From NCBI GenBank assembly GCA_951813545.1, contig OX638352.1, forward strand, positions 2,558,835-2,622,834: 64,000 nt of DNA, written 5' to 3'. Within the stretch, counting starts at the first letter, position 1; each line of letters begins with the position of its first letter. The stretch comes from an uncultured Poribacteria bacterium. GTDB lineage: Bacteria > Poribacteria > WGA-4E > WGA-3G. Positions 33,805 through 41,302 of this stretch are shown in pieces. The position numbers were made by a program, and so were the translations under genes. The notes beneath the pieces are model-generated. The model ran no database searches. It was given only the letters and a program-made list of their open reading frames with translations, and was not told the origin of the DNA.

Positions 33805-34113
33805 CTATGGAGAGCTACTTGCACGCTCTGGCGTTTGCTGTGACACCAATTCTTTCGCCTTTGCGTCTTGTGCGGTCTGTCTACGTGCGCGTGCTTTCTG
33901 AATCTGCTGTTTTCGGAGTGCCATGCGTTCGGCACAACACCCGCAGGATTTCTTCTTGACTGTAGCCTTTTTTTCTGCAGACACTGTTGTCTGAATAGGT
34001 GCAGTTATGTTGCCTCTTTGCTTTGGACGTATATCGGTTGCGTAACTGATAATGCCCACAAGAAATGCTATGATGGCGAGGGCGACAATGCCGTAGAAAA
34101 GAGAGTTTTTCAT
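33805..34113 (-). CDS. small single-pass membrane protein with CGCC motif
   Basis: 102 aa; ATG at 34113 overlaps the previous stop by one base (TGATG), with AGGAG 8 nt upstream. A membrane helix (about 6-26, YGIVALAIIAFLVGIISYA) is followed by a basic segment and KKKSCGCCAERMALRKQQ (cysteines about 56-59), then a charged helical tail. The cysteine cluster could bind metal or sense redox. No family recognised. It lies directly before the ECF sigma gene and is a candidate anti-sigma or sensor component, but it has no recognisable anti-sigma domain. Confidence 0.6.
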   Translation of the reverse strand: MKNSLFYGIVALAIIAFLVGIISYATDIRPKQRGNITAPIQTTVSAEKKATVKKKSCGCCAERMALRKQQIQKARARRQTAQDAKAKELVSQQTPERASSSP

Positions 34114-35231
34114 CACCGATTCTCCTGATTTTGATGAATGAGACGCTCAAGGCGTGTAGCTATTTTTGGATCTGATTCCTTGAGTCTACGAACGCCTTCT
34201 TTGGGACCATAGCGATTCAAAAGTTCTATTGCCTTGTTTAATCGAGCAGGTGAGAAGGAATCTTGAAGGCTTTTTTCAAGACTTTCATTGGTGGGTAGTT
34301 CTAGTGCTGAAGGGATTTGTGGCAATTCTACAGGTGTTGTCCTAGTGGTTTCGATGCTTTCTGAATCCTTGACTATGTTACTTGATTCGGACTCAAATGA
34401 TCCTTGAGGGGCGTTCGTTTGAGCAGATGTGTTAACACGTGGTGCCTCCATTTGTGGATCAACAAGTGTATCATTCTCTAAAATAGGAGTCGGGGCAGTA
34501 GGATTTATTGCGTGTAGTGCTTCAGCTTTTACCTCTTTGAACCAATCAAACCCAGGGTTTATATCAGGATGACTCAGCATGAAGTCTGCACCAAAATGTG
34601 CCTGATGCCAGGCAAAGGCGCGTTTATCTTTAAGAAATGTTGCGAACACGTCCGGGTCGTAACCCCCGTTTTTAATAATAAGGGATTTTAACTTTTCGCG
34701 CATTTCTGGCTCATAGTCCGCGGGGGACCCATTCGGAAAAAGTTCACGAAATGGCTGATGCATTAAATCTTTGAGACTTGACATTCCGTTGCCGGCAAGG
34801 AAATTGGTCAAGTCATTCAAGGTCGCCCCGTTTTGGACGCGTTCTTTAAACTCTTCAGATTCCACAAGTTCATAAAATCTTTTTATATCTTCATTAGCGA
34901 GTTCTTCGGGGGTGAAAAGTCCTCCCGCCTGTTTGGTTATAAGGTTTAATCTCGCTTCCACATTGTCAGGATGCGAAAATGGTAAGGATGGATTTATGAC
35001 ATCTGATATGGTGATTTCACCATCACCATCTTTGTCTACAAAATCAGAACCATGGGTTTCTGCAACGCGTGTTGTTGACGCTGCTTTTGACGTAGGCGGT
35101 GTTGCTGAACTCGGTGCCGTTCGGTAGATTTTCTGAACTTCCAGTGCGTCTTTTGGGGACATCTTCCACACACCGACAATGATGGCAACTATTACAAGCC
35201 CAATAAGTGAATAGATAAAGCGAGCAGACAT
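34113..35231 (-). CDS. membrane-anchored protein with EF-hand/dockerin-like Ca-binding loop
   Basis: 372 aa from the ATG at 35231 (AAAGGAGAA upstream). An N-terminal membrane helix (about 5-23, FIYSLIGLVIVAIIVGVWK) is followed by a Ser/Thr/Pro/Ala linker, then DKDGDGEITISDVIN (about 66-80), a canonical EF-hand/dockerin-type loop. A helical middle (about 90-240) and a low-complexity Thr/Pro region follow, and a C-terminal helical segment. Function unknown. The EF-hand loop suggests extracytoplasmic Ca2+ response. Second gene of the cluster that ends with a sigma factor. Confidence 0.65.
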   Translation of the reverse strand: MSARFIYSLIGLVIVAIIVGVWKMSPKDALEVQKIYRTAPSSATPPTSKAASTTRVAETHGSDFVDKDGDGEITISDVINPSLPFSHPDNVEARLNLITKQAGGLFTPEELANEDIKRFYELVESEEFKERVQNGATLNDLTNFLAGNGMSSLKDLMHQPFRELFPNGSPADYEPEMREKLKSLIIKNGGYDPDVFATFLKDKRAFAWHQAHFGADFMLSHPDINPGFDWFKEVKAEALHAINPTAPTPILENDTLVDPQMEAPRVNTSAQTNAPQGSFESESSNIVKDSESIETTRTTPVELPQIPSALELPTNESLEKSLQDSFSPARLNKAIELLNRYGPKEGVRRLKESDPKIATRLERLIHQNQENR

Positions 35232-35302
35232 TGATTGTTCTCCTTTTTGGGAAGTGGCAGTCGGTTTTTGAACGACTGCCATCAACGTGTCGAAACTAAA
35301 AC

Positions 35303-35584
35303 TTAATCATGCACTGCATTGGGATTATGAGCGCAGACTTCATTAGCATAGGCTTGTTGTGCCCCATACATTGCCCACCAAAAATCACACTTGTCCGAAT
35401 CCCATTCCTCGAAACAATAGTGATTTACCATTACCCAATATGCCTCGGCGATTAATGATGCTGCGAGACAAACGTGCTGAAGATTGTGTGCATACGCACT
35501 CTGCTGAACAACGGGTGTCATCGTCATAAAACAAATGGTGAGAATACAGACAATAGCAATTGTCTGGAGTACAGATAATTTCAT
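35303..35584 (-). CDS. small secreted four-cysteine protein
   Basis: 93 aa with a signal peptide (about 1-32, ending QSAYA) and AAAGGAGAAAG before the ATG. The mature part of about 60 residues has four cysteines (HVC, HYC, DKC, EVC) in a spacing that fits two disulfides joining a helical hairpin, and many aromatic residues. No known bacteriocin or toxin motif is recognised. It heads the minus-strand cluster ending with the ECF sigma factor. Candidates are an extracellular signal, a binding protein, or a defence peptide. Confidence 0.65.
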   Translation of the reverse strand: MKLSVLQTIAIVCILTICFMTMTPVVQQSAYAHNLQHVCLAASLIAEAYWVMVNHYCFEEWDSDKCDFWWAMYGAQQAYANEVCAHNPNAVHD

Positions 35585-35672
35585 TTAGCTTTCTCCTTTA
35601 TTTTCGAGGATTACCTTTGAAAGGCAAAACGAAAGTTCTGCGTTCTTGGTAATCCTATTGTTGTATAAGATG

Positions 35673-35724
35673 CTAACCTAAAAGTCTCACAAAATGCATC
35701 CATTCTATGCTACAATTAGGTTAG
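35673..35724. promoter_or_regulatory. inverted repeat upstream of the small-protein/sigma cluster
   Basis: CTAACCTAA (35673-35681) and TTAGGTTAG (35716-35724), perfect 9-bp arms 34 nt apart, about 90 nt upstream of the gene at 35584. It could be an operator or hairpin. No further gene is visible in 35585-35880. Confidence 0.45.
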
Positions 35725-35951
35725 TGCTGTCATAGACCAGTTATGGCAGTGCCGCGCCGGCCGGTGTCACTACCACCCTCGGCGCACCCCTGAAAAAATA
35801 TCGGAGACTGCCACATACAAAACTATTTCGTCACATTATACGGAAAAAGACGAAAATAGCCAATAACGATTTATCAATCTTCCCGTCAAGACCCCATGCT
35901 TTAGCTTGCGGGATGTAGACGCGAAACCAAGGGGTTGTGTTAAAAAAAGAT

Positions 35952-35980
35952 TTGACTTTTGCTTAAAAATGTGGTATAAT
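35952..35980 (+). promoter_or_regulatory. promoter of tnpB copy 2
   Basis: TTGACT (35952-35957), 17-bp spacer, TATAAT (35975-35980), immediately ahead of the conserved leader. Confidence 0.85.
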
Positions 35981-35994
35981 TAGAGTATCAAGTT

Positions 35995-36058
35995 GGCAGA
36001 CATGAACAGCGTTGTCGCAAGGCAACGTGTCTGCCTACCCGCTGTTCAGGGGTTAAAG
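35995..36058 (+). ncRNA. pseudoknotted 5' leader RNA of tnpB (copy 2)
   Basis: P1 is GGCAGACA (35995-36002) with TGTCTGCC (36028-36035). P2 is GTTG (36011-36014) with CAAC (36023-36026), loop TCGCAAGG. The pseudoknot helix is GAACAGC (36004-36010) with GCTGTTC (36041-36047). It is followed by AGGGGTTAAAG. The P2 and pseudoknot sequences differ from copy 1 but pairing is preserved, direct evidence of selection on structure. Confidence 0.78.
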
Positions 36059-36077
36059 ACTTGATGCTTGATATACC

Positions 36078-37196
36078 ATGAAAACCTATAAATACCCGCT
36101 TGGGAAACAATCGAACACAATCCGCATTGGTAACTTGCTTGACGATATGTGGCAGGTGCATGAGTATTTCCACAAGTGGCAGCGTCAGCGATATAAAGAC
36201 GGGCTGCCGTATGCGAACCACAATGCCATGTCTGCTCACTTGACGGATTTGAAACGAACGACACACCCACATTGGAATGCGTTGCCGAGTCAAGCCATTC
36301 AAGAAGAACTCAAACGGATTGATGCAGCATATCAACGCTTTCTCAAGAAACTTGGCGGTAGACCGAAAATCAAAAAGCGTCACAAGTTCAAATCTATCAC
36401 CTATCCGGGTGAAGCGGGCTGGTCTCTGAAAAATAATCGTATCAGGCTGACTTTCCGTAAATGGAATCCGAAGAGACGCAAATGGCAGTTTGATAAAGTG
36501 GCTTATACATTTCATAAACACCGCCAGTGGCATGGGACTATCAGCAGTATCACAATCAAACGCGACGCTTGCGGAAACTACTGGCTTTGTATCACGACAA
36601 CCTATACGGATTTTAGACCGCTGCCGACAACAGGTGAAAGCGTTGGGGCAGATTTCGGTATGAAAGACGCTTACTTGACACTTAGCACGGGTGAGAAGAT
36701 ACAACACCCCCAACCTTTGAAACAGTCTTTGAACAAACTTCGGTCTCTCAACAAAGCACTTTCTCGTAAAAAGAAAGGTTCTAATAACTGGTGGCGGTGT
36801 GTGAGGCAGATTGCCCGTTTGTATCGGAAAATCAGCAACCAACGCAAAGATTTTCACTGGCAACTCGCCTCTAAACTTTGTAAAAAGTTTGATACAATTG
36901 TCCTTGAGACGTTGAACCTTGATGGTATGAAACGCCTATGGGGTCGTAAAGTCTCCGATCTTGCTTTCTACCAGTTTGTTGAGATATTGAAGTATAAGTG
37001 TCAAAAACATAAGCGTGAGTTGCGTCAAGTCGGACAATGGACGGCGACAACGAAACCTTGTAGCGATTGCGGTTTTCACAACCAAAACCTAACTCTTTCT
37101 GATAGGCAGTGGACATGTCCCGAATGTGGTTCACACCACGATAGAGACATAAACGCTGCCATAAACATATTGCGGGCAGGGATAGCTGTCACCTGA
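36078..37196 (+). CDS. tnpB: TnpB RNA-guided endonuclease (IS605 OrfB), intact
   Basis: 372 aa. Conserved RuvC motifs: GADFGMKDAYL (Asp), LETLNLDGM (Glu), HDRDINAAINI (Asp). The zinc finger is CSDCGFHN plus CPECGSHHD. It begins MKTYKYPLGKQSNTIRIGNL, clearly homologous to the first copy. Predicted to be an active RNA-guided nuclease. No Shine-Dalgarno site sits close to the ATG; the AGGGG of the leader is 30 nt away. Confidence 0.93.
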   Translation: MKTYKYPLGKQSNTIRIGNLLDDMWQVHEYFHKWQRQRYKDGLPYANHNAMSAHLTDLKRTTHPHWNALPSQAIQEELKRIDAAYQRFLKKLGGRPKIKKRHKFKSITYPGEAGWSLKNNRIRLTFRKWNPKRRKWQFDKVAYTFHKHRQWHGTISSITIKRDACGNYWLCITTTYTDFRPLPTTGESVGADFGMKDAYLTLSTGEKIQHPQPLKQSLNKLRSLNKALSRKKKGSNNWWRCVRQIARLYRKISNQRKDFHWQLASKLCKKFDTIVLETLNLDGMKRLWGRKVSDLAFYQFVEILKYKCQKHKRELRQVGQWTATTKPCSDCGFHNQNLTLSDRQWTCPECGSHHDRDINAAINILRAGIAVT

Positions 37197-37226
37197 CAAT
37201 ATGCCTGTAGTATCCTACAGGGAAAT

Positions 37227-37324
37227 GCCCGCGGGTGGAGCGACAGTTAGACGGTAATCTCTTAGAGAAAACCGCAGTCGCTATGAAACCGAAGCCCCAC
37301 GCTTTAGCGTGTGGGTGCTATCAC
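37227..37324 (+). ncRNA. omega-RNA-like 3' region of tnpB element (copy 2)
   Basis: GCCCGCGGGTGGAGCGACAG onward is conserved with copy 1, including the AGCGAC/GTCGCT stem and the terminal hairpin GCCCCACGCTTTAGCGTG, ending TATCAC. The predicted guide would start at 37325 (CAAGAGGAAAACAGG). Confidence 0.7.
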
Positions 37325-37600
37325 CAAGAGGAAAACAGGAAGCACCCCTCCGCTTCCAGTTCCTTCCAATCTTTCAGTCTTCCGACCTCACAAGTAAACA
37401 ACAGGATTTAGTGTAAATCCTATGATTTTAGTTTCCCGTGCCAAGTATCCCTAATCCGCGAAATCCGTGAAATCCGCGAAAATCCGTGATTCAGACAACT
37501 ATTGACAAAATATTTACACACCCATACCCATTTTTACTTGACATTTAATAATCTAATAGGATAAAATAGTTAAAATATATTTAGCAAAAATATGTATGGA
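37325..37600. other. intergenic stretch with 9-nt tandem repeat
   Basis: No gene seen. A run of four copies of AATCCG(C/T)GA lies at 37452-37487. AT-rich DNA with the promoter of a tiny ORF follows. Confidence 0.5.
37538..37567 (+). promoter_or_regulatory. promoter of 20-aa ORF
   Basis: TTGACA (37538-37543), 18-bp spacer, TAAAAT (37562-37567), about 45 nt upstream of a small ORF with a strong Shine-Dalgarno site. Confidence 0.6.
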
Positions 37601-37614
37601 AAAAGGAGGTTTTT

Positions 37615-37677
37615 ATGAAAAACAACCGATACTTTATCACAACAGAGGGCATAAATCGCGCGCAGAAGGAAACTTAA
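37615..37677 (+). CDS. 20-residue peptide ORF with ideal ribosome-binding site
   Basis: AAAAAGGAGG, 5-6 nt, then an ATG encoding MKNNRYFITTEGINRAQKET and TAA. The promoter and Shine-Dalgarno site are better than those of most genes here. It may be a leader peptide, a small protein, or the 5' stub of a deleted gene. No stem-loop attenuator is obvious downstream and the next gene is 560 bp away. Confidence 0.45.
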   Translation: MKNNRYFITTEGINRAQKET

Positions 37678-37875
37678 TTCTGGCGAAATAAGTTTGTAAC
37701 ATCCATCAATTTTTTATCGTGTATAGTGTTGAAAAGTACCATGATAAAATTTACTTTTCAATAGAATAAAAATCGGAGTTTAACACGTGATAAATTGCCT
37801 ATGATATAGCGTGCCAACAACGTTTAGCAGAAACAGCACGAACGCGATTCCGGTTGTGCATACCAGCCTATTTTC

Positions 37876-37915
37876 TTGTAGGAGCGAGCTCCAGCTCGCG
37901 ACGGGTCCGCTACAA
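37876..37915. repeat. palindromic element (TTGTAGGAGCGAGCT type)
   Basis: Outer arms TTGTAG/CTACAA and an inner CGAGCT/AGCTCG dyad. The TTGTAGGAG start relates it to 7345 and 41269. A GTAGGGGCGGCATCTG repeat copy lies at 37972-37990. Confidence 0.65.
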
Positions 37916-38102
37916 AATTTAGATTAGATAATCTCGATTGGGTTGAATGGAACCTCAACAAATCGAAGCAGCCCGTAGGGGCGGCATCTGTCTGGCGTAA
38001 ATATTCGGTAATTTATTTTACTTATTTTTAATTTTCTATTGAAATATTAAGTTTTTTGTAGTATAATACTTTATGGTAGTTAAGTTTTTGTTGAAATTAG
38101 GG

Positions 38103-38195
38103 TAGGACTTACGCAGCCCTGTTTGCTGGCGAGGTTTCAAACCTCGCCAGCAGTGGGCGGACCTTAAGGTATACCAGAAACTTGCGTAAGTCCTA
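38103..38195. repeat. MITE-like composite palindrome with TAGGACTTACGCA arms
   Basis: Perfect 13-bp terminal inverted repeats TAGGACTTACGCA (38103-38115) and TGCGTAAGTCCTA (38183-38195) enclose a perfect palindrome GCTGGCGAGGTTT/AAACCTCGCCAGC (38125-38151). A related element with the same arms is at 60765-60856. It lies 40 bp upstream of a Rieske gene. Encodes nothing; a MITE-like non-autonomous element is the best interpretation. Confidence 0.75.
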
Positions 38196-38234
38196 TAGGG
38201 TATGCGAAACACATATTTGGAGGAACACAAAATA

Positions 38235-39971
38235 ATGGAGCATCAAACACAAAACTGGGTGAAAGTCGCCGAGTTAAGTGAGGTTCCTGAAGGACAACCG
38301 AAAGCAGTTCATATGGGAGAGGGGCGCAGCATTGCCCTCTTCAATGTTGATGGAAAGATTTACGCGACAGATAACCAGTGCCCACACATGGGATATCCAC
38401 TAACACGCGGGACGGTCCGAAACGGTATCCTAACATGTGATTGGCACCGGCGCAGTTTCGATTTGGAAGGCGGTGGTTGCTTCCATGTTGAATGCGATGA
38501 TCTGCGCGTCTTTCCCGTAGAAGTACGAGGCGATGAAATTTGGATTGAACCCGGAGATATGACCTACCGGCGCGCAGAAGAACATAAACAATTGCTCCGA
38601 GAGGGACTTTTAAGCGAAGACCGATGGACGATGTCCAAAGCGATTTCGCTGTTGCTAAAGGGTGGGGTGCCGGAAGAAGAGGTGATGGGTTCAATTCTGG
38701 AACACGTCAGCCGACACATCGCCAGTTCCCATGGAGCAGAAGGCGGAAGCGATGTGTCCAAGCTTATCAATGGACTCAAAGTCGGACGCAGATACAATGG
38801 TGCGGATAGACTCATCGCTGTTACGACTGCGGCGTGTTCTGCCGCGGGACCCGCATCGGAACGGCTTGAGGTTGTGCCGTTGCCTGAGCCTGTTGCGTGG
38901 GAGAAGATCAGTCGATGGGTTCGTAATTTCTCGTATGAAGGACAATCCGGACGCATTGAGCGATGCTTGTTCACTGCATATCACAAGGGGGACGCAGATA
39001 AGTTGTCCGCGCTTCTCTTTGAATGTGCAGTCGAACCGCATTTTATTGACGCACCGCATATTCCACTCTATATTAGTTATCTTGCTGAAGTCGTTGATGA
39101 ATTTGGATGGGAACATGCGTCAGAGTTGTTCTTCTATCTCGGAGCAGAACTCGTAGGACACCGTCCAGATGACCCAGAACGGTATCGTAGAGACGCAATT
39201 CAATTGATGCGGGAAATGCTCCCTACCATTGAAAGTGCTACCTTAGAACAAACCGCTGAATTAGATGAAGATGCTTTCGTTGCTGCACTCACGAGTGTCA
39301 ATCTCCAACGGTCGTTTGAGGCGGTGCAGGCGGTCTTAGTTGATGGTGTCAAGTTAGAGCGGCTCATTACCACGCTTGTCCTTCTCGCAGCAGATCGGAT
39401 GGCGAGTACGCCGGTGAATGTAGATGCGGGTTGGGAGAACTTAACGACAGAACTCAACCTTGCCGCATCATTACGGAGTGCCCAACAGATTGGTGGAAAC
39501 CTTGTTGCAGCGAAAGGTGTTTTCCACGTTGCTTGGCAAATCTTCGCAGATCGCTGGATAAACATTCCAGCACGGGATCTCAGCGAACCCTTGTGTCAAG
39601 AAAAACTGGATGTCACGAGTGAGGCAGAGGGACTCAAGGACATTATTGATACAATTGAGACGCTGAATGTTCAAGGTGTGGGACCAAAAGTGCTCGGTTA
39701 CCTAAATGCGGGTTATTCTGCTGAGCGACTGATGGAAGAGATCGGTCATACGGTGCTTTGGGATGATACGGGAAGTGAAGTCCTACCGACACTGCGCACC
39801 GTGTTTGAAGAATGGAAGCATGCGGACGGACATCCTGCACAGTACCAACTGTTGGTTGGATTGGCTCGCTATGTTACAGATATCCGATCGAACACGGATA
39901 ATAAATCTGCAGCAACGACCGCAATGCGTTTTGCCGAAGGCAGAACAACAATTGAGGTATTTGAGGAGTAA
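38235..39971 (+). CDS. Rieske [2Fe-2S] protein with large alpha-helical C-terminal domain (paralogue 1)
   Basis: 578 aa from the ATG at 38235 (GGAGG 11 nt upstream); an ATG at 38202 precedes that site and is less likely. The N-terminal ~110 residues form a Rieske domain with ligands Cys49, His51 (CPHMG) and Cys68, His71 (CDWH), and a small-subunit-like beta fold. The remaining ~460 residues are helical, rich in conserved-looking segments such as RMASTPVN and AKGVFHVAWQIF, with no recognised domain. Electron transfer from the cluster to an unknown activity is likely. Its paralogue lies at 42568; the ankyrin gene follows 7 bp later. Confidence 0.82.
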   Translation: MEHQTQNWVKVAELSEVPEGQPKAVHMGEGRSIALFNVDGKIYATDNQCPHMGYPLTRGTVRNGILTCDWHRRSFDLEGGGCFHVECDDLRVFPVEVRGDEIWIEPGDMTYRRAEEHKQLLREGLLSEDRWTMSKAISLLLKGGVPEEEVMGSILEHVSRHIASSHGAEGGSDVSKLINGLKVGRRYNGADRLIAVTTAACSAAGPASERLEVVPLPEPVAWEKISRWVRNFSYEGQSGRIERCLFTAYHKGDADKLSALLFECAVEPHFIDAPHIPLYISYLAEVVDEFGWEHASELFFYLGAELVGHRPDDPERYRRDAIQLMREMLPTIESATLEQTAELDEDAFVAALTSVNLQRSFEAVQAVLVDGVKLERLITTLVLLAADRMASTPVNVDAGWENLTTELNLAASLRSAQQIGGNLVAAKGVFHVAWQIFADRWINIPARDLSEPLCQEKLDVTSEAEGLKDIIDTIETLNVQGVGPKVLGYLNAGYSAERLMEEIGHTVLWDDTGSEVLPTLRTVFEEWKHADGHPAQYQLLVGLARYVTDIRSNTDNKSAATTAMRFAEGRTTIEVFEE

Positions 39972-39977
39972 TATCTG

Positions 39978-41261
39978 GTGGACCAAAACGCTTGGCACTT
40001 GCCACGTGCAGAATATATTGAGGCTGTAAATAAAGGGGACGCGAACCGAGTCAAGTCCTTGTTAGCTGATAATGATGAACTTCTTGAGTTCATTGATGAG
40101 CCTTGGTTCGCCTTCGATGCTCCGGCGGTTGTATTTGCTGCTTCGATGGTGAATCGTCCGCTCGTAGAGGTACTCCTTGATGCTGGGGCAAGTATTGATG
40201 TCAAGAGTTCTTGGTGGGCAGGTGGAACTTCAGCACTCCAGCACGCAGCGGGTTCGATGCTCGGATACAACACGGAATTAGCTGCGTATCTCATTGAACG
40301 CGGTGCAACGGTTGACGCACACGCTGCAGCGGGTTTGGATATGGTTGAAACGCTTGAGGTGTTAATTCGTGAAAATCCGGATGTTGTCAACGCACCGGGA
40401 TCCGATGGTATGTCTCCACTCCATTTTGCAGCGACCCCCCGAATTGCTGAATTGCTCCTTAAGCACGGCGCAGACATAAATCTACGCGACCGCGATCACT
40501 GGGGAACTGCAGCGCAATGGACGATGCGAAGCCGTCCTGAGGTGTGCCGATATCTCCTTGAACAGGGTGCCGAGGCGGATGTCGTCCTCTATTGCGCAAT
40601 GGGCGACGTTGAACGGGCAAGGGTGGAATTTGAGAAAAATCCTGAGTTACTAAATCTTAGGATAAATATGAAAGCACCTGAAGGTTATATTATTCCATCG
40701 CCTAAATCGCCTAAGGTTAATAATGCTCAAATAGAGGGCGTTCCGGGTGGACATGTCTATGTTTATCAGATTGGACCTACCATGCCGCTGCTTGAGATAG
40801 CCCTTCAGTCTAAGCAGCACGCAATCGTTGATCTGCTCATTGACTCAGGTTATGAGATCAACTTGCGAGATTGGTATGTGCTGGTTGGGCAGGGACCTAA
40901 GCGGTTTGATACATTGGTGAAAGGGTTTCTTACCAAAGGTTGGAATATCAACGCTTCTCAAAAGCATCGGCGTGGGATGTGGACACCCCTACATTGGGTT
41001 GCCCAACGTGGCTTGACGAACGGTGTCGCCTGTTTATTGGCAAACGGTGCTGACCCGAATGTAACCGATGATAAAGGGCAAACACCGCTACACTTCATTG
41101 CTCAGAAGGGTGTCGGTAAAAATCAAGCAGCGTTGCTAATTGAGCACGGTGCAGATCCAAACGCACGTGATGATTCCGGACAGATCCCGCTTGATTACGC
41201 CAAGAAAGCGAAACGGAAATCGGTCGCAACATTTCTAACAGAATTAGCACAGACGGAATAG
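39978..41261 (+). CDS. ankyrin-repeat protein
   Basis: 427 aa from a GTG, GAGGAG upstream. The sequence carries ankyrin repeats through most of its length, clearest in SPLHFAATPRIAELLLKHGA (about 134-153), TPLHWVAQRGLTNGVACLLA and TPLHFIAQKGVGKNQAALLI (about 335-395). No signal peptide or enzyme domain. It lies 7 bp after the first Rieske gene and should be co-transcribed with it. Ankyrin arrays bind proteins, so it may act as a partner of the Rieske proteins. Confidence 0.85.
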   Translation: MDQNAWHLPRAEYIEAVNKGDANRVKSLLADNDELLEFIDEPWFAFDAPAVVFAASMVNRPLVEVLLDAGASIDVKSSWWAGGTSALQHAAGSMLGYNTELAAYLIERGATVDAHAAAGLDMVETLEVLIRENPDVVNAPGSDGMSPLHFAATPRIAELLLKHGADINLRDRDHWGTAAQWTMRSRPEVCRYLLEQGAEADVVLYCAMGDVERARVEFEKNPELLNLRINMKAPEGYIIPSPKSPKVNNAQIEGVPGGHVYVYQIGPTMPLLEIALQSKQHAIVDLLIDSGYEINLRDWYVLVGQGPKRFDTLVKGFLTKGWNINASQKHRRGMWTPLHWVAQRGLTNGVACLLANGADPNVTDDKGQTPLHFIAQKGVGKNQAALLIEHGADPNARDDSGQIPLDYAKKAKRKSVATFLTELAQTE

Positions 41262-41267
41262 TTTTTC

Positions 41268-41296
41268 TTGTAGGAGGGGTTTGTAACCCCGATTTC
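41268..41296. repeat. palindromic element (TTGTAGGAGGGGTTT type)
   Basis: TTGTAGGAGGGGTTTGTAAC then CCCGATTTC; GGGGTT/AACCCC arms. Almost identical to the element inside the SDR gene at 61111-61137. The IS5-like element inserted 6 bp away. Confidence 0.7.
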
Positions 41297-41302
41297 GTAA
41301 CT

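Larger units (their letters stand above)
35885..37324 (+). mobile_element. IS200/IS605-type element carrying tnpB only (copy 2)
   Basis: Same architecture as the element at 10510: left hairpin CCCCATGCTTTAGCTTGCGGG (35892-35912), promoter, pseudoknotted leader, tnpB, omega-RNA-like 3' region, with similarity ending at TATCAC (37319-37324). No tnpA. The left boundary is approximate. Confidence 0.7.

Noticed and set aside
35988..36863. 291-codon minus-strand frame opposite tnpB
   Set aside because: Antisense to intact tnpB and its conserved leader.
37876..37915. Pseudomonas-type REP element
   Set aside because: Resembles TGTAGGAGCGAGCT REPs, but related variants in this window differ in the arms, and nothing else suggests Pseudomonas; treated as a local palindromic family.
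35880..41300. Prophage or integrative island
   Set aside because: No integrase, phage structural genes or att repeats; the mobile genes here are only tnpB and IS5-type elements.
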